Shown here: positions 18,018 to 27,934 of the stretch, piece after piece
Layout of the letters: every line of letters starts with the position of its first letter
Numbering within the stretch: position 1 is the stretch's first letter
From: Symsagittifera roscoffensis
Taxonomy: Eukaryota; Xenacoelomorpha; Acoela; Convolutidae
Reading direction: 5' to 3'
DNA: 64,000 nt
Assembly (NCBI RefSeq): GCF_963678635.1
Contig: NC_087071.1
Span: 32,600,141 to 32,664,140 of the forward strand
Notes under the pieces: model-generated
Seen by the model: the letters and a program-made list of their open reading frames with translations, nothing else
Databases searched by the model: none
What the model was told of the DNA's origin: nothing
Position numbers and translations under genes: made by a program

Positions 18018-20756
18018 TTACTTTTGAAATTCCACTTTCTTTAAAATTTTAGATTGGGGGATGAATATTTTATAGTTTTTACGTGGTTGATTTCGGAGTC
18101 TTGTTGTTTTTCTATTTTCTGATTTGTCGATTTGTTCTTGGGGTATTATTTGTTCGGTCATTTTTCTATTTTTTCTTTGTTTTGGAGATTCTTTATGGTT
18201 TTGTGTATTGTTTTTGGTGGCGGTTGGTTTTGTGTTTTGATTTTCGGTGGGGTTATCATTTTGTTCTGTGTTTTTCAGATGTGGTTCATTTTGAATGATT
18301 TTTAATCCTGTGAAAGAATATAATTGAGTTAATTCGCGGAGTGCGTATTCTTTTGGGTAATAAGGTAATAGGTTGTTTCGATGTTGAACGATTTCTTTTT
18401 TGTTTGAGTCGGTAATTTTATATGTGACATCAGTGGGTTTTGCAATTATTTGGTATGGTCCTTTTCGAAGAGGTTGTAATTTTTTAGAAATTCCTTTTTG
18501 AGTATTAAAATTAGGTATTAAAACAAATGTTCCAATTTTTAATTCGGAGGCTGGTGTAAAACGTGAATTGATTTGTTCATTAATGTTTTGTCTTTGTAAT
18601 AACTTTTTTGTTATTTTTTGATAAATTTCATTGTGTTTTTTATCTCTATTTAGAATCCATTCGGTGTGTGTACCGGAGGCTAGTTTAAGAATTTGTGGGT
18701 GATGAAAATGATCTTCATCGTGTGTATGTAAAGGTAGGTTATAACAAATTGAGTCTTTATTTGGTTGACAATAACCTTGTGCGTTTTTATGAGAATTTGC
18801 TGTAAACATTATTGGTTTGCGTGGCTTTTGGTTAAAAACCATTTCGTATGGTGACATTCCTAAAGTTGTCGTAATTTGTGAATTATATGCTAAGGGAAAT
18901 AATTTTACATCTGCTGACCATTCAGTATATTTTGTATCATTTCCGTTGATGATACATCTAAGATATTCTTGTAATGAACGGTTCATACCTTCGACTAAGC
19001 CGTTTGTCCAAGGTGCATGAGATGTACGTGGTTTGTGTTTAATGTTATATAAATGACATAGTGTGATAATTTCATTATTTATGAATTCTGTACCGTTGTC
19101 TGTAACTAAAATTTCTGGTAGTCCGAATTTTGCTATCCAGTGTTCATAGAGTGTTGTGTAAGCGTAATAAGCGTTACAATGTGGTACTGGGTTAAGTGCT
19201 ACATAATGTGTAAATGCGTCAACAATTACCATAATATAGGAGTTTCCTTCTGATGAGGGTGAAATTGGTCCTTTAGTATCAAATGAGATACGATGATTAA
19301 AGTACAAACTTTGTCCTTTAAAATCTTGTTTTTGTGCTATTTGTTTTTGATTTGGGTAAGGTTTATTTAGTTGACATACTATACAGTCATTGCATAGTAC
19401 TTTTATCCAAATTGGTGCATTTGGGAAATAAAAGTTTTGTATAAAATTTGAATATGTTTTCTCTGATCCAGAGTGTCCTTTAATATTTTGTGTATGTGAA
19501 ATATTAAAAGCTATAAGAATCATACTTAAAGGGAGACATGGAACTGTAGATTCATTCAGGTTATACTCTAAAAGGTCTGTATTTTCGTTAATTGTTGTGT
19601 TGTTAAATTTGCGAAAGTATCGGAGGAGTGTTTTGTTTCCTAGAATGGTTGAATCTGCTTTGATAGGTTTAGTTTTATATTTGTGCCATGATTTCAGTTG
19701 TCGAATTACTGGGTCAAGATTTTGATATTGTTTCAGTGTTGAAATTGTAATCGTTTCTGTTGGAGGGAGAAAAATGTTTTCAATTTCAAATTTAGATAAG
19801 GGTATTGTATCAAGTGGGTCGTGAAGGTCAAAAACTTGATTTATTGTGTATTTTGAATCATTTGTTTGTGGTCCTGATAAATTTATTTTATCAGTTAAAT
19901 CTTCTTTTTCAATTAGTGGAAAATGGTCTTTCTTAGGCAGGTGTTGTTTTGTTTGTTTTTGTTGGGTGTTATTTTTTATCCATTGAGAATATGGGATTGG
20001 TTTGAAAGTTGATGTTCCAAGTAAATCAACTTCATAATGATTATTTTGACAATCTAAATAAAGTGGGAAATGTTGTAAACTATTTATTTGTGATTGTTCA
20101 ATATCAGTTTTTACTGCATATTTGCATTCCAATCGGGGTGATGTTTCGTTTTCTGCAAGGTAGAATTTTATGTTTTTAGGTATTTCAACTGTTGTTTTTC
20201 GTGTAAGTAATTCAGGTGGTGTATTTCGACTTAAGGTGTCTGGTAATGCAAGATTTTTTCCTGCAGTCCAAACTATATGTAAGTTTGGAAATTTCATTAG
20301 AATTAGTTGAAATCTGTAAACTCGGTGGTTTGGGTTAGATTTTTGTGTAAAGAGAAAGATGATTGGTTTATGGTCTGTGAATAGAACTGTTGGATGTTTT
20401 GATCCAAGTATCAGAAATTCATATTCTGTCAGTGTATATATTATGGCTGTACATTCTCTCATTAGAGTTGAGAGTCGTAGCTCTGCTTGAGTGAATAATC
20501 GAGAATTTGCTGATATGAGGTTCATTTTATTTGTACCATTATGTGATTGTAATAGTGCTGCACCGATGCCAAAGTTCGAAGCATCGCACATTGCATAAAA
20601 TGGTTGATTTGAATCTGGAATTGTGTTTGAAATTTGTTCAGTTAAAAGTTTCTTTACTTCTTCAAATCGTGTTTGATGTTGTGTTCCATTCAAAATTATT
20701 TTGTTGTCTAAGGATGTTATAAAATGGTCGTAGCTATAATTGCATTTTATAATCAT
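18018..20756 (-). CDS. pol: EL1 RNase H and integrase part of Pol
   Basis: From about 20680 down, the frame encodes RNase H (CDASNFGIGAAL, then FTDHKPIIFL). The integrase zinc-binding region follows (HTQNIKGH... CNDCIVC), then the DDE core (FDTKGP, VTDNGTEF, NGLVEGMNRSL). A GPY/F-like module comes next (KLQPLRKGPYQIIAKP) and a Lys/Asn/Gln-rich tail. The first about 25 residues after the ATG at 20756 are an out-of-frame reading of the RT/RNase H junction. A 2-nt deletion near 20685, seen by comparison with EL3, puts this part out of frame with the RT. No chromodomain is seen. Confidence 0.85.
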   Translation of the reverse strand: MIIKCNYSYDHFITSLDNKIILNGTQHQTRFEEVKKLLTEQISNTIPDSNQPFYAMCDASNFGIGAALLQSHNGTNKMNLISANSRLFTQAELRLSTLMRECTAIIYTLTEYEFLILGSKHPTVLFTDHKPIIFLFTQKSNPNHRVYRFQLILMKFPNLHIVWTAGKNLALPDTLSRNTPPELLTRKTTVEIPKNIKFYLAENETSPRLECKYAVKTDIEQSQINSLQHFPLYLDCQNNHYEVDLLGTSTFKPIPYSQWIKNNTQQKQTKQHLPKKDHFPLIEKEDLTDKINLSGPQTNDSKYTINQVFDLHDPLDTIPLSKFEIENIFLPPTETITISTLKQYQNLDPVIRQLKSWHKYKTKPIKADSTILGNKTLLRYFRKFNNTTINENTDLLEYNLNESTVPCLPLSMILIAFNISHTQNIKGHSGSEKTYSNFIQNFYFPNAPIWIKVLCNDCIVCQLNKPYPNQKQIAQKQDFKGQSLYFNHRISFDTKGPISPSSEGNSYIMVIVDAFTHYVALNPVPHCNAYYAYTTLYEHWIAKFGLPEILVTDNGTEFINNEIITLCHLYNIKHKPRTSHAPWTNGLVEGMNRSLQEYLRCIINGNDTKYTEWSADVKLFPLAYNSQITTTLGMSPYEMVFNQKPRKPIMFTANSHKNAQGYCQPNKDSICYNLPLHTHDEDHFHHPQILKLASGTHTEWILNRDKKHNEIYQKITKKLLQRQNINEQINSRFTPASELKIGTFVLIPNFNTQKGISKKLQPLRKGPYQIIAKPTDVTYKITDSNKKEIVQHRNNLLPYYPKEYALRELTQLYSFTGLKIIQNEPHLKNTEQNDNPTENQNTKPTATKNNTQNHKESPKQRKNRKMTEQIIPQEQIDKSENRKTTRLRNQPRKNYKIFIPQSKILKKVEFQK

Positions 20757-23700
20757 ATTTACTTAAAAAGTTTAACATTCCAAGAAATTCTTGGATTTTC
20801 TTTTTATTTGTTGGTGGTTGAAGTTTTTGAATAGCGTCAATGCGTGATTTCAATGGAGTGATTGTTTTTCTTTCTATATTATGTCCTAAGAATTTAACTC
20901 TTGTCAAAAAGAAGTGTGATTTATCGGGGGCGGCCTTCAGATTTTCGTTCTGAAGTATTTGGTGATATTTTTCTAAAACATTGAACATCTCGTCTTTTGT
21001 TTGTGATTGCATAAAAACATCGTCTAAATAGGTGATTGCGTTTTTCTTGAGTATCAGTGGTCTAAAAATTTTGCTCATAAAAGCTGAAAATGCTGCTGGT
21101 CCTATGGATATTCCATAGAATAAGCGGTTGAATTCATATTGTTGGTTTCCGATAACAAATTGTGTTAAACGTCGTGATTGTTCATCTAGTGGCATTTGAT
21201 TGTATGCACTATTCATATCGGCGGTTGTAAAGTATTTGCCGTTTATTTTTGTTAAAATAACTTGTATTGGTTCAATGGGCCAATTACATTTTGATTCATC
21301 TATAAGTGAATTGAGGTATCTAGCATCGAGAACGATTTTCAATGATTCTCCTTTAGCTAGAATGATAACAGGGTTGATAAATGTGTTGCCTTTTGGTTGT
21401 TCTTCTTTGTTTACTGGTGATATAATGTTGTATTGTTCTAAAATGTCGAGTAATCTGTTCACTTTATCATGTAAGTGAATTGGTACTTTACTTGCTCTCT
21501 GTTTTTTGAAAACTGCGTCTGGTTTTAACGGGAGATGTAGTGATGAACTGATTTTGCCAACATCGAATTTTGATGTTGCATAGACTGATGAATATTTAAT
21601 TAGCTGTTTGGCTAATTTTCCAAATTCGTCTTGTGTTATTTGTGAATGTTGGAAATTAAACATTGTTAAAAATTTTTGTTGGTCCTCTGTGTAGTTACTT
21701 ATGTTGAATGTAGGTTTGAAATATGGAGTTTTTGTGAAATAATCCGTATTTCTGTTTTCGTTACTTATTATATTATTTATAGATAATTCTTCATTAAGAA
21801 TTGTAGATTGGCAAATATCTAGTAATTGGAGTATATTATTTACGCGATAGGCTTTTTCGTGTATTGGTGATATTGTAGCGTTGGTTTCACAATATCCTAA
21901 AAGTCCTAAAGGTAATGTTACTTGGTAAGGTGTGTTGTTATATACATGTAAGGAAATGATATCGGAATTCGAATTTTTCAAATATTTTATGGATGAGATT
22001 GTGATTTTGAAAAATTTGTGAATAGGTTTGAATTCAAATTCTGACATATAAAATTTTTGTTTGTTTTGTTCTTTATCATATTGGTGAACTTGTTTGATTG
22101 AAAAATTATAGATATTTCCTGATAGTGGTTTTAGGTGTTTTCTTTGTTGGTTAAATATCGGGTAGAATTTTGAAAAGAATGGTGGTTGTTTATTTAATCT
22201 TTGAAAAAATGTTAAGGATGTTTCTTTTGTTTTTGTATATTTATCTTTGATTAATATTTTACTATTTAGTATGTTAATTGTTGGTATATACTTCGAAATA
22301 AATGGTATTCCAATGATATTATATTTAATGTCAGTGATATGGAATATTTGTTTAAATGGCTTATTTAAAATTTTGCTTTGTTCCATTGTTCTGGTGGGGA
22401 GGAGAAATAATTGGATTTTTCCGTAGTTTATCAATGTTGATCCTTGTGCTGTTGCTAACTTACTGGAGGTTTCAAGAGGTGTTAGCTTTGGGTGTAAAGT
22501 TTTTATTTCATTCCATGTGGGGATGTTTATTATGTTTGATTCTGCTCCTGAATCAATTAAAAAATCTATCTCAAGGTCTGGTGGTTGAAATTCTTTATTT
22601 CTTGGGCTTTCTAAGAGAAATGGTATTGTCCAAATTTTTTCTTTCGGTTGTTCTTTTTGTATATTTTGATAAATGTGGTTTGTATTCAAGCATTTTGTTT
22701 TGGTATTTTTATTGGTTTGATTTGTAGTGTTAATCTCATTTGTTTCTTGTGTCGTTGGTGTGGAATTTATGGGTGTAGTGTAATAATTTTGAAGAAATTC
22801 TGATTGATTTTCATATATGTGTGATGAAAAGGGTTGTTCATATATGACAGATTCATAGTCATTTTCGACTTTTATCATATTGATAGAAAGAGTGTTTTCA
22901 GTATCACTTTCTGAATCTGATGATGTACAGTTTATTTGATTGAGTTGTAACGTATCAGTTACTGTGTCATCAATACCTGGAGGGTCTGATGTTGTTTCTG
23001 GATTAGATTGTACTTGATTAATATGTCTTTGATGTTTAGGTGTACTACTTCTGTGGCGATTATTAGAATTATTATAGTTATTATTATTCCGGTGTGGTGA
23101 TTGGGAATAATTTCTATAACGATTATTATAACTTGAGTGTCGATTTTGTGAATTATTTCGCGATCTGTTTTGGTAATTATTGTTTGGTCTGTTATAGTTC
23201 GATCTATTATATGAGTTATTCCTTGATTGATTGTTCGGGTAATTCTGGTTTCGGTTGTTTGAATAACTTCTATTTCGATTATAGGAGTAGTTTCTATTCC
23301 TATTGTATGATGAATTTCGTGATTGGTTGTTTGGATAGTAGTTATTTCTTGATTGGGAATTAGATCTAGAAACAAATCGTTGTGTATTTGAATTTGATCT
23401 GGAGTAGTTATTTCGACTATTTGGTCTATTGTAGTGATTTTGTGATGAATTATTCGTGTTTCTTCGTTCTGGTGATCTTCCTCTATAACTTGAGTTATAT
23501 GGTGATTGATTTCTTGTATAATTTGTATTGTTCGGGAGTGGTTTTCCTGAACTGTTGTTGCTGTAAACTGTTTTGTTCGGTAGATTTTGATCTTTTTTCA
23601 TGTATTGATAGAATGATTTATTTGGTTCTTTATATTTTTGAGGTTTATTTTGATTGTCTTGCTGTTTTTGTCTACATTCGGAAATACTATGTCCGTATCG

Positions 23701-25887
23701 TCGGCAATAATTACACCATTTTTTGAAAGATGGTTTGCCTTTAAAGTTTGGGTTCTTTTCATAAATATTGAGTATTTCAGTGATTTTTTCAACGAGGTCT
23801 GTCTCTGATTCCTGTATATTATTAATATTAGTGGGAGTCGTTTCAATTCTGTTAACGTATTGTAATTTCAGATTTTCCGTTTCTTCTAGTTTCATTGTGA
23901 TTTCCGCTTGCTCTAGTTTATCTACTAGTTTTCGAAAATCTAAATCGGGTTCGCGAATTGAAGAAGGATGGGATGCTCTCTTTTTTATTGCTATTTTCCT
24001 TAATTGTGGTGTTAAGGTCATCATTAAGATTTCTGTCATCTTTGTGTTTTTATAGTCATGTGTATTTAATGAATATGCTTTTCGAACTAGTGTTTCGATT
24101 CGTACTGCTATTTGCTTGATGGTTTCGTTTGGTAATCTGCGAATTTCATTACATAAAACTCTTTGTTGTTGTTTGTTTCTTTCGGAGTCAAACATTTTTG
24201 AAAATTCCTGTGTAAACCTTTTCCAGTTTGATTTTATTTCTAGAGGTAGTACTGAAAACCATTTTTGGGCTGCGCCATCTAAGGTTGTTTGTATTAACGC
24301 TGTGCGTCGATGTATCCAGTTTTGATGTAGTGGCGTATTAATTGGTTCAGGTCCAATATTTAAAATCAGGTTTGCTGTTACTGCATTTAAATAATCTTCT
24401 ACAGAGTATTCAGGGTCTGTTCCTGTGAAAACCATTAAAGGTTTGTTTGATGTTATTGATGATCCACCCATAAGGTATGGATTCATTGTCATTTGTAATG
24501 ATTCTGCTGCATTTGGCATTTGAGAAAAATTTGAAAGTTGGTTTCTTGTTATTTCATGTTGCTGGAGATAATATGGGAGTGGTATTTCATTTTGCATTTG
24601 TGATGGTTGATACGAGTGTGTAGTCATTGGATTTTGTTGTTGAATTGGTTGAAAAGATTGTGTATTAATTAAATTTTGTTGTTGAATTGGTTGTTGATGT
24701 TGTGCATCTATTGGTTGTGGAGAAAAATTTCTATGATTTGTACGTGTTTTCTGTATTTCTTGTCTACGATATTCTTGAGTATTTGGTGCAAATATATCTG
24801 GTTGTAAGAAATCATCATCTGAGGATAAATAATCCATTTGATAAGATGTCTGTTTTTTATTTTTATTTTGTTGAAAAAATGGGTAATTTTCACTGTGATC
24901 CTGTGGAGGATTTGTTTGGAAATTTATTGAATTAGGTTGGGTCATTGGGTTATCCCAATTTCGAGATCTTGTATATTGGTTAAAATTTCTTTGTGGTTGG
25001 TTATATGTTTTTGATGGATGTGTATAATTATAATTATGGTCTGTAAAGTTGTTTCTAGTGAATGTTTTGCGTGTTTTTGATGGTATTGTCATGGGTCTGT
25101 ATGTTTGGTAATCCATATGTGAATATTTAGGGGCAACCGAAGGTTTAACGGTTGATTGTAAGGTTACCTGTGTTTGTGAAGGATTTGTATTTCTTGGTGT
25201 TGTTAAATTTGGGCGTATTGGTGAAATACTTTGTTGTGTAGTTGTTGTGTGTACAATTTCTTCATTTATGAAGTGTGATGGTGTCTGGATATCTTGTTGA
25301 GTAAGATTCCTAGTTCCATTGAGGTTTTCATTGTGTATAACTGTAGAGTTTAAACTATTATTTTGTGTATCGGGTAAAAATGTATTATAGTTTAATGGTG
25401 TCGCATCAATGGTTAATGGTATTACTTTTACATAATCTCTTATGTAAGATATTGTACTTATTGCTTGACTTGAGATTGTTTGTGGGAAGCTTATAAATGC
25501 GGGATGAGACCATTCGGGGTCCCAAACATAATCTGATTGTTCTGTGATAGCGGTATCATCGTTCGAGTTTTGGGGTCTAAAATTTTTTCTTGCTTGTGCA
25601 ATTAAATCAATATTGTGTGTGAAATAATCTATTATGAACCATGCCAAAATTTTTTGTAGATCGTGTTTTGTATGTTGTGAAACGTCGTCTTTCGTGAAAT
25701 TTTCTTTAATGATGTTTAAATAACTAGAGAGTAGTGTGATTTCATGTCGTACTCTTAAATGTTTAGATGTTTCTGTCGGTGAGACATTTGTTATTGGGAT
25801 TTCGTTTTCTAATATTGAAATATAACTATATATTATTGCGAAAACTTCATTGGTGAATATGGAGTTTGCTCTTTGTGAGTTATGATA
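20734..25887 (-). CDS. gag-pol: EL1 Gag, protease and reverse transcriptase
   Basis: The open frame runs from just after a TAA at 25888-25890 to a TAG at 20734-20736. Gag is very long, about 1,100 residues. It has an Asn/Gln-rich N-terminal part, a capsid-like core (VFTGTDPEYSVEDYLNAV, then WFSVLP), and a CCHC knuckle (CNYCRRYGHSISEC, about 23680-23715). A repetitive Asn/Arg/Ser/Tyr-rich stretch lies at about 23050-23520. The retropepsin site is LIDSGAES (about 22545-22565). RT shows ITYLDDVF at about 21015-21033. The first in-frame ATG lies about 250 codons in, so natural initiation is probably at the upstream in-frame ORF B. The terminal TAG replaces a sense codon present in EL3. Confidence 0.85.
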   Translation of the reverse strand, partial: YHNSQRANSIFTNEVFAIIYSYISILENEIPITNVSPTETSKHLRVRHEITLLSSYLNIIKENFTKDDVSQHTKHDLQKILAWFIIDYFTHNIDLIAQARKNFRPQNSNDDTAITEQSDYVWDPEWSHPAFISFPQTISSQAISTISYIRDYVKVIPLTIDATPLNYNTFLPDTQNNSLNSTVIHNENLNGTRNLTQQDIQTPSHFINEEIVHTTTTQQSISPIRPNLTTPRNTNPSQTQVTLQSTVKPSVAPKYSHMDYQTYRPMTIPSKTRKTFTRNNFTDHNYNYTHPSKTYNQPQRNFNQYTRSRNWDNPMTQPNSINFQTNPPQDHSENYPFFQQNKNKKQTSYQMDYLSSDDDFLQPDIFAPNTQEYRRQEIQKTRTNHRNFSPQPIDAQHQQPIQQQNLINTQSFQPIQQQNPMTTHSYQPSQMQNEIPLPYYLQQHEITRNQLSNFSQMPNAAESLQMTMNPYLMGGSSITSNKPLMVFTGTDPEYSVEDYLNAVTANLILNIGPEPINTPLHQNWIHRRTALIQTTLDGAAQKWFSVLPLEIKSNWKRFTQEFSKMFDSERNKQQQRVLCNEIRRLPNETIKQIAVRIETLVRKAYSLNTHDYKNTKMTEILMMTLTPQLRKIAIKKRASHPSSIREPDLDFRKLVDKLEQAEITMKLEETENLKLQYVNRIETTPTNINNIQESETDLVEKITEILNIYEKNPNFKGKPSFKKWCNYCRRYGHSISECRQKQQDNQNKPQKYKEPNKSFYQYMKKDQNLPNKTVYSNNSSGKPLPNNTNYTRNQSPYNSSYRGRSPERRNTNNSSQNHYNRPNSRNNYSRSNSNTQRFVSRSNSQSRNNYYPNNQSRNSSYNRNRNYSYNRNRSYSNNRNQNYPNNQSRNNSYNRSNYNRPNNNYQNRSRNNSQNRHSSYNNRYRNYSQSPHRNNNNYNNSNNRHRSSTPKHQRHINQVQSNPETTSDPPGIDDTVTDTLQLNQINCTSSDSESDTENTLSINMIKVENDYESVIYEQPFSSHIYENQSEFLQNYYTTPINSTPTTQETNEINTTNQTNKNTKTKCLNTNHIYQNIQKEQPKEKIWTIPFLLESPRNKEFQPPDLEIDFLIDSGAESNIINIPTWNEIKTLHPKLTPLETSSKLATAQGSTLINYGKIQLFLLPTRTMEQSKILNKPFKQIFHITDIKYNIIGIPFISKYIPTINILNSKILIKDKYTKTKETSLTFFQRLNKQPPFFSKFYPIFNQQRKHLKPLSGNIYNFSIKQVHQYDKEQNKQKFYMSEFEFKPIHKFFKITISSIKYLKNSNSDIISLHVYNNTPYQVTLPLGLLGYCETNATISPIHEKAYRVNNILQLLDICQSTILNEELSINNIISNENRNTDYFTKTPYFKPTFNISNYTEDQQKFLTMFNFQHSQITQDEFGKLAKQLIKYSSVYATSKFDVGKISSSLHLPLKPDAVFKKQRASKVPIHLHDKVNRLLDILEQYNIISPVNKEEQPKGNTFINPVIILAKGESLKIVLDARYLNSLIDESKCNWPIEPIQVILTKINGKYFTTADMNSAYNQMPLDEQSRRLTQFVIGNQQYEFNRLFYGISIGPAAFSAFMSKIFRPLILKKNAITYLDDVFMQSQTKDEMFNVLEKYHQILQNENLKAAPDKSHFFLTRVKFLGHNIERKTITPLKSRIDAIQKLQPPTNKKKIQEFLGMLNFLSKYDYKMQL
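23050..23520 (-). repeat. Low-complexity Asn/Arg/Tyr/Ser repeat region within EL1 Gag
   Basis: After the zinc knuckle, Gag runs into imperfect repeats of the type YNRNRNYS / NNQSRNNS for about 150 residues. Such tracts bind nucleic acid or phase-separate in other proteins (general knowledge). The DNA repetition also opens long frames on the other strand and in other frames (22959-23375 and 23094-23363), which are not genes. Confidence 0.7.
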
Positions 25888-26238
25888 TTAGATGCTTTTT
25901 ATATATTCTGAAAAAACTTTTGAAAATTCTAAATCAAGATCGTCTGTTTGAATTGTATATTTTCTATTATTATGATTTGGTGAGGTGAATTCTATGGAGT
26001 AGATTCCATACTGTTGTGTTATGTTGCATATATCTTTTAAGTAGTGGTCTATGATTTGTCTTTTGATTTTTACATCTGGGAACTCTGTTTTACATGGACT
26101 AATTCCGGGTTCAAATAAATTTAATAGTAAATTTTTGCAAAATATATGCTGTCCTCTATCAGTGGTTGCATCTACTATAAAAGGAAAGATTTCATCATCA
26201 TCTGGACTTTCTTCACCTGGGGTGTGCGTTGAGCTCAT
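25888..26238 (-). CDS. ORF B, 116 aa: probable N-terminus of EL1 Gag, ended by TAA
   Basis: Starts MSSTHTPGEE at 26238 and stops at TAA 25888-25890. The frame is the same as that of the huge Gag-Pol frame: the distance to its codons is a multiple of three and the sequence is open right after the TAA. ORF B is therefore either the Gag N-terminus cut by a recent nonsense change, or an independent short product with occasional readthrough. It overlaps the end of ORF A by 26 nt in a different frame. No domain is recognised. Confidence 0.6.
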   Translation of the reverse strand: MSSTHTPGEESPDDDEIFPFIVDATTDRGQHIFCKNLLLNLFEPGISPCKTEFPDVKIKRQIIDHYLKDICNITQQYGIYSIEFTSPNHNNRKYTIQTDDLDLEFSKVFSEYIKSI

Positions 26239-26680
26239 TTTTTCGTTCGATGACTGTTAATATGTAATTATTAATGTGTCGAATTGGTTGATTCCAATTG
26301 TATAAATGTACTGGTTTGTGTTTATACTGCTTTTTTATTCTTCTTTTTCCTCTTTTTGATGAATTTGAAGTTGTTTCTGAGTCAGAAAAATATAATTGAT
26401 CGTGAAGTGGGTAATTTTTATCTATTGATTCTTTTAGTTTGTAAAGTTCGTCTAAACTGTTGGTTTCTGATTCTGAAAATGCGTTTCGATTTTTTGAAAA
26501 TCTTTTTCGTGTTATTTGTCTTTGTTTCGTTATTATTTTTCTTTTTAGTGTTTGTCGTTTTGTTCGAATGTATCCAACTGTTTGTGTATGAGGTGTGATT
26601 ACAAGGTCGTATTTTTTGTTATCTATTTCACAGTTGTGTAAAACGATTGTTTGTTTATTTCCTAGGTTTTTAAATGACAT
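26213..26680 (-). CDS. ORF A, 155 aa basic protein of unknown function
   Basis: First substantial ORF of the main EL1 transcript; ATG at 26680. Residues about 38-65 are strongly basic (KRQTLKRKIITKQRQITRKR), followed by an acidic serine patch (SESETNS, SDSETTSNSS), then another basic run (KRGKRRIKKQYKHK). It could be a nuclear or nucleic-acid-binding accessory protein. It overlaps ORF B by 26 nt. No known family is recognised. Confidence 0.55.
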   Translation of the reverse strand: MSFKNLGNKQTIVLHNCEIDNKKYDLVITPHTQTVGYIRTKRQTLKRKIITKQRQITRKRFSKNRNAFSESETNSLDELYKLKESIDKNYPLHDQLYFSDSETTSNSSKRGKRRIKKQYKHKPVHLYNWNQPIRHINNYILTVIERKNELNAHPR

Positions 26681-27197
26681 AAGGTTTAGGATGACGGATG
26701 CAAAAGGTTGTTAAATGGTTTCTATTTTCTTAAACTGTTAGTTCTTACGATTTTTTGGTTAGCTTAACCTGGGTCTATTTGTTCAGGGTTGGAGAGAAAA
26801 GTATATCGATTCCGAAGAATGATTTTTTACTTTCTCGTGGCTAGTATAAGTTAAGGTGTTAACTTACTTAATCTTACTTAGGGGTAGTGATTGTGTTCAA
26901 GGGTTGGAGAATAGTAAATCGATCCACAAGGTTCAGGTATAATTAGAACGCGAGTAGTTCGTTAGATACTATTTTAAACTTACTAAGTCTAAGATTTATC
27001 CTGGGTCTGGTAAGAGGGGGGGTCAAGTGAAGGATGAATAACCGAAGTTCTTCACTATTTATCCTAATTTGAATGATTAGTTTTGTTTAAAAATTTCTAT
27101 TAGTCTTAGGTCTTTAGAAAGGGTTGGGTAGTGAATCGACGTTTGAGGTCGTTAGACACTAATTAAGTGGGTGGGGGAGAACAAAGTTGTTCTGTTT

Positions 27198-27282
27198 GAT
27201 CCAAGGATAAGCCTTGATGATCAATTTTGAATTTTAATTAAGTAGAAAATGATTTAAGATCCAAGGATAAGCCTTGATGATC
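27198..27282 (-). repeat. Duplicated 25-bp stem-loop in EL1 leader
   Basis: GATCCAAGGATAAGCCTTGA plus TGATC occurs at 27198-27222 and again at 27258-27282, exactly 60 bp apart. CAAGG and CCTTG form a small stem around ATAAG. Position between primer site and Gag suggests a packaging, dimerisation or translation signal. Confidence 0.6.
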
Positions 27283-27613
27283 TGGTTTTAAAATTAAGTG
27301 AATTTAAGTTTTAATAAATTTTTAAATGTGTGTAAAGGAAAGTTTTAGTGTTTTGATGATATTAGTGGATTTATGATTGCTGTTATGTTTTAGGTGATGG
27401 AGCTGGAACAACAGGATGATTTATGATTACTAACCATTTATTGTCATGCTACTAATTTTTATTTTTTATTTTTCAATAAATATTTTTCAAACATGTTTTG
27501 TATATTACTGCAGAGTTTTAGGAAAACGATCTTAGATCTTTTTATCAATCGTTATTGTATATTAATAATTTTGTTTAGCGCCTGTAATGATTTTGAGGAT
27601 TGACTTCAAAATT

Positions 27614-27847
27614 TTAGGTTTGCAAATGAAAATCTAAATTCATTGCCAGTAGTATTCTAAATATAAAAGTTTGTTCTGGTTTTTGCCTAACTATCATATA
27701 GCTATATGGCAAGTTTCTACTTTGTCGTATGTCGTCTCTGGTTCGAGGTCTTCTTCCAATTCCGGGTAGTTCTGTTATGGTTCGGAATATTGGCTCTGAT
27801 CTATTGAGTCGTAGAGACATTTCGATTAAATTATTGTCGTATAACAT
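27614..27847 (-). CDS. Leader ORF, 77 aa, unknown
   Basis: ATG at 27847, about 65 nt after the primer-binding site on the minus strand; stop at 27614. The composition is more protein-like than its surroundings (PGIGRRPRTRDDIRQSRNL), but no motif is recognised. It may be a regulatory upstream ORF, or the 5' exon that supplies a start codon to the start-less ORF X by splicing. Both are guesses. Confidence 0.35.
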   Translation of the reverse strand: MLYDNNLIEMSLRLNRSEPIFRTITELPGIGRRPRTRDDIRQSRNLPYSYMIVRQKPEQTFIFRILLAMNLDFHLQT

Positions 27848-27909
27848 TTTGTAAATGTTTTTGTCTAATTTCTAATCTATTTTGGTTAATTCTAAGCTAT
27901 TAAGGTCTT

Positions 27910-27932
27910 GTTCGAGACTTATGGTCGCACCA
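27910..27932 (-). promoter_or_regulatory. EL1 tRNA primer-binding site
   Basis: Two bases after the 5' LTR the minus strand begins TGGTGCGACC. Its complement, the plus strand here, reads GTTCGAGA...GGTCGCACCA, the T-arm and acceptor end of a tRNA including CCA. The match seems to extend through the T-loop (TTCGAGA). The tRNA species was not identified. Confidence 0.75.
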
Positions 27933-27934
27933 GA

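Larger units (their letters stand above)
26690..27934 (-). other. EL1 leader between primer site and first main ORF
   Basis: About 1.2 kb. It contains several diverged copies of an AGGGTTGG-plus-ATCGA block (near 26780, 26900 and 27120) and two copies of a 25-bp stem-loop. AAGTAAG-type sequences near 26870-26880 on the minus strand are candidate splice donors upstream of Gag. A 77-codon ORF lies at its 5' end. Confidence 0.55.

Noticed and set aside
22959-23375. 138-codon Ile/Thr-rich frame in another frame of EL1 Gag
   Set aside because: By-product of the low-complexity Asn/Arg repeat; no independent start context or motif.
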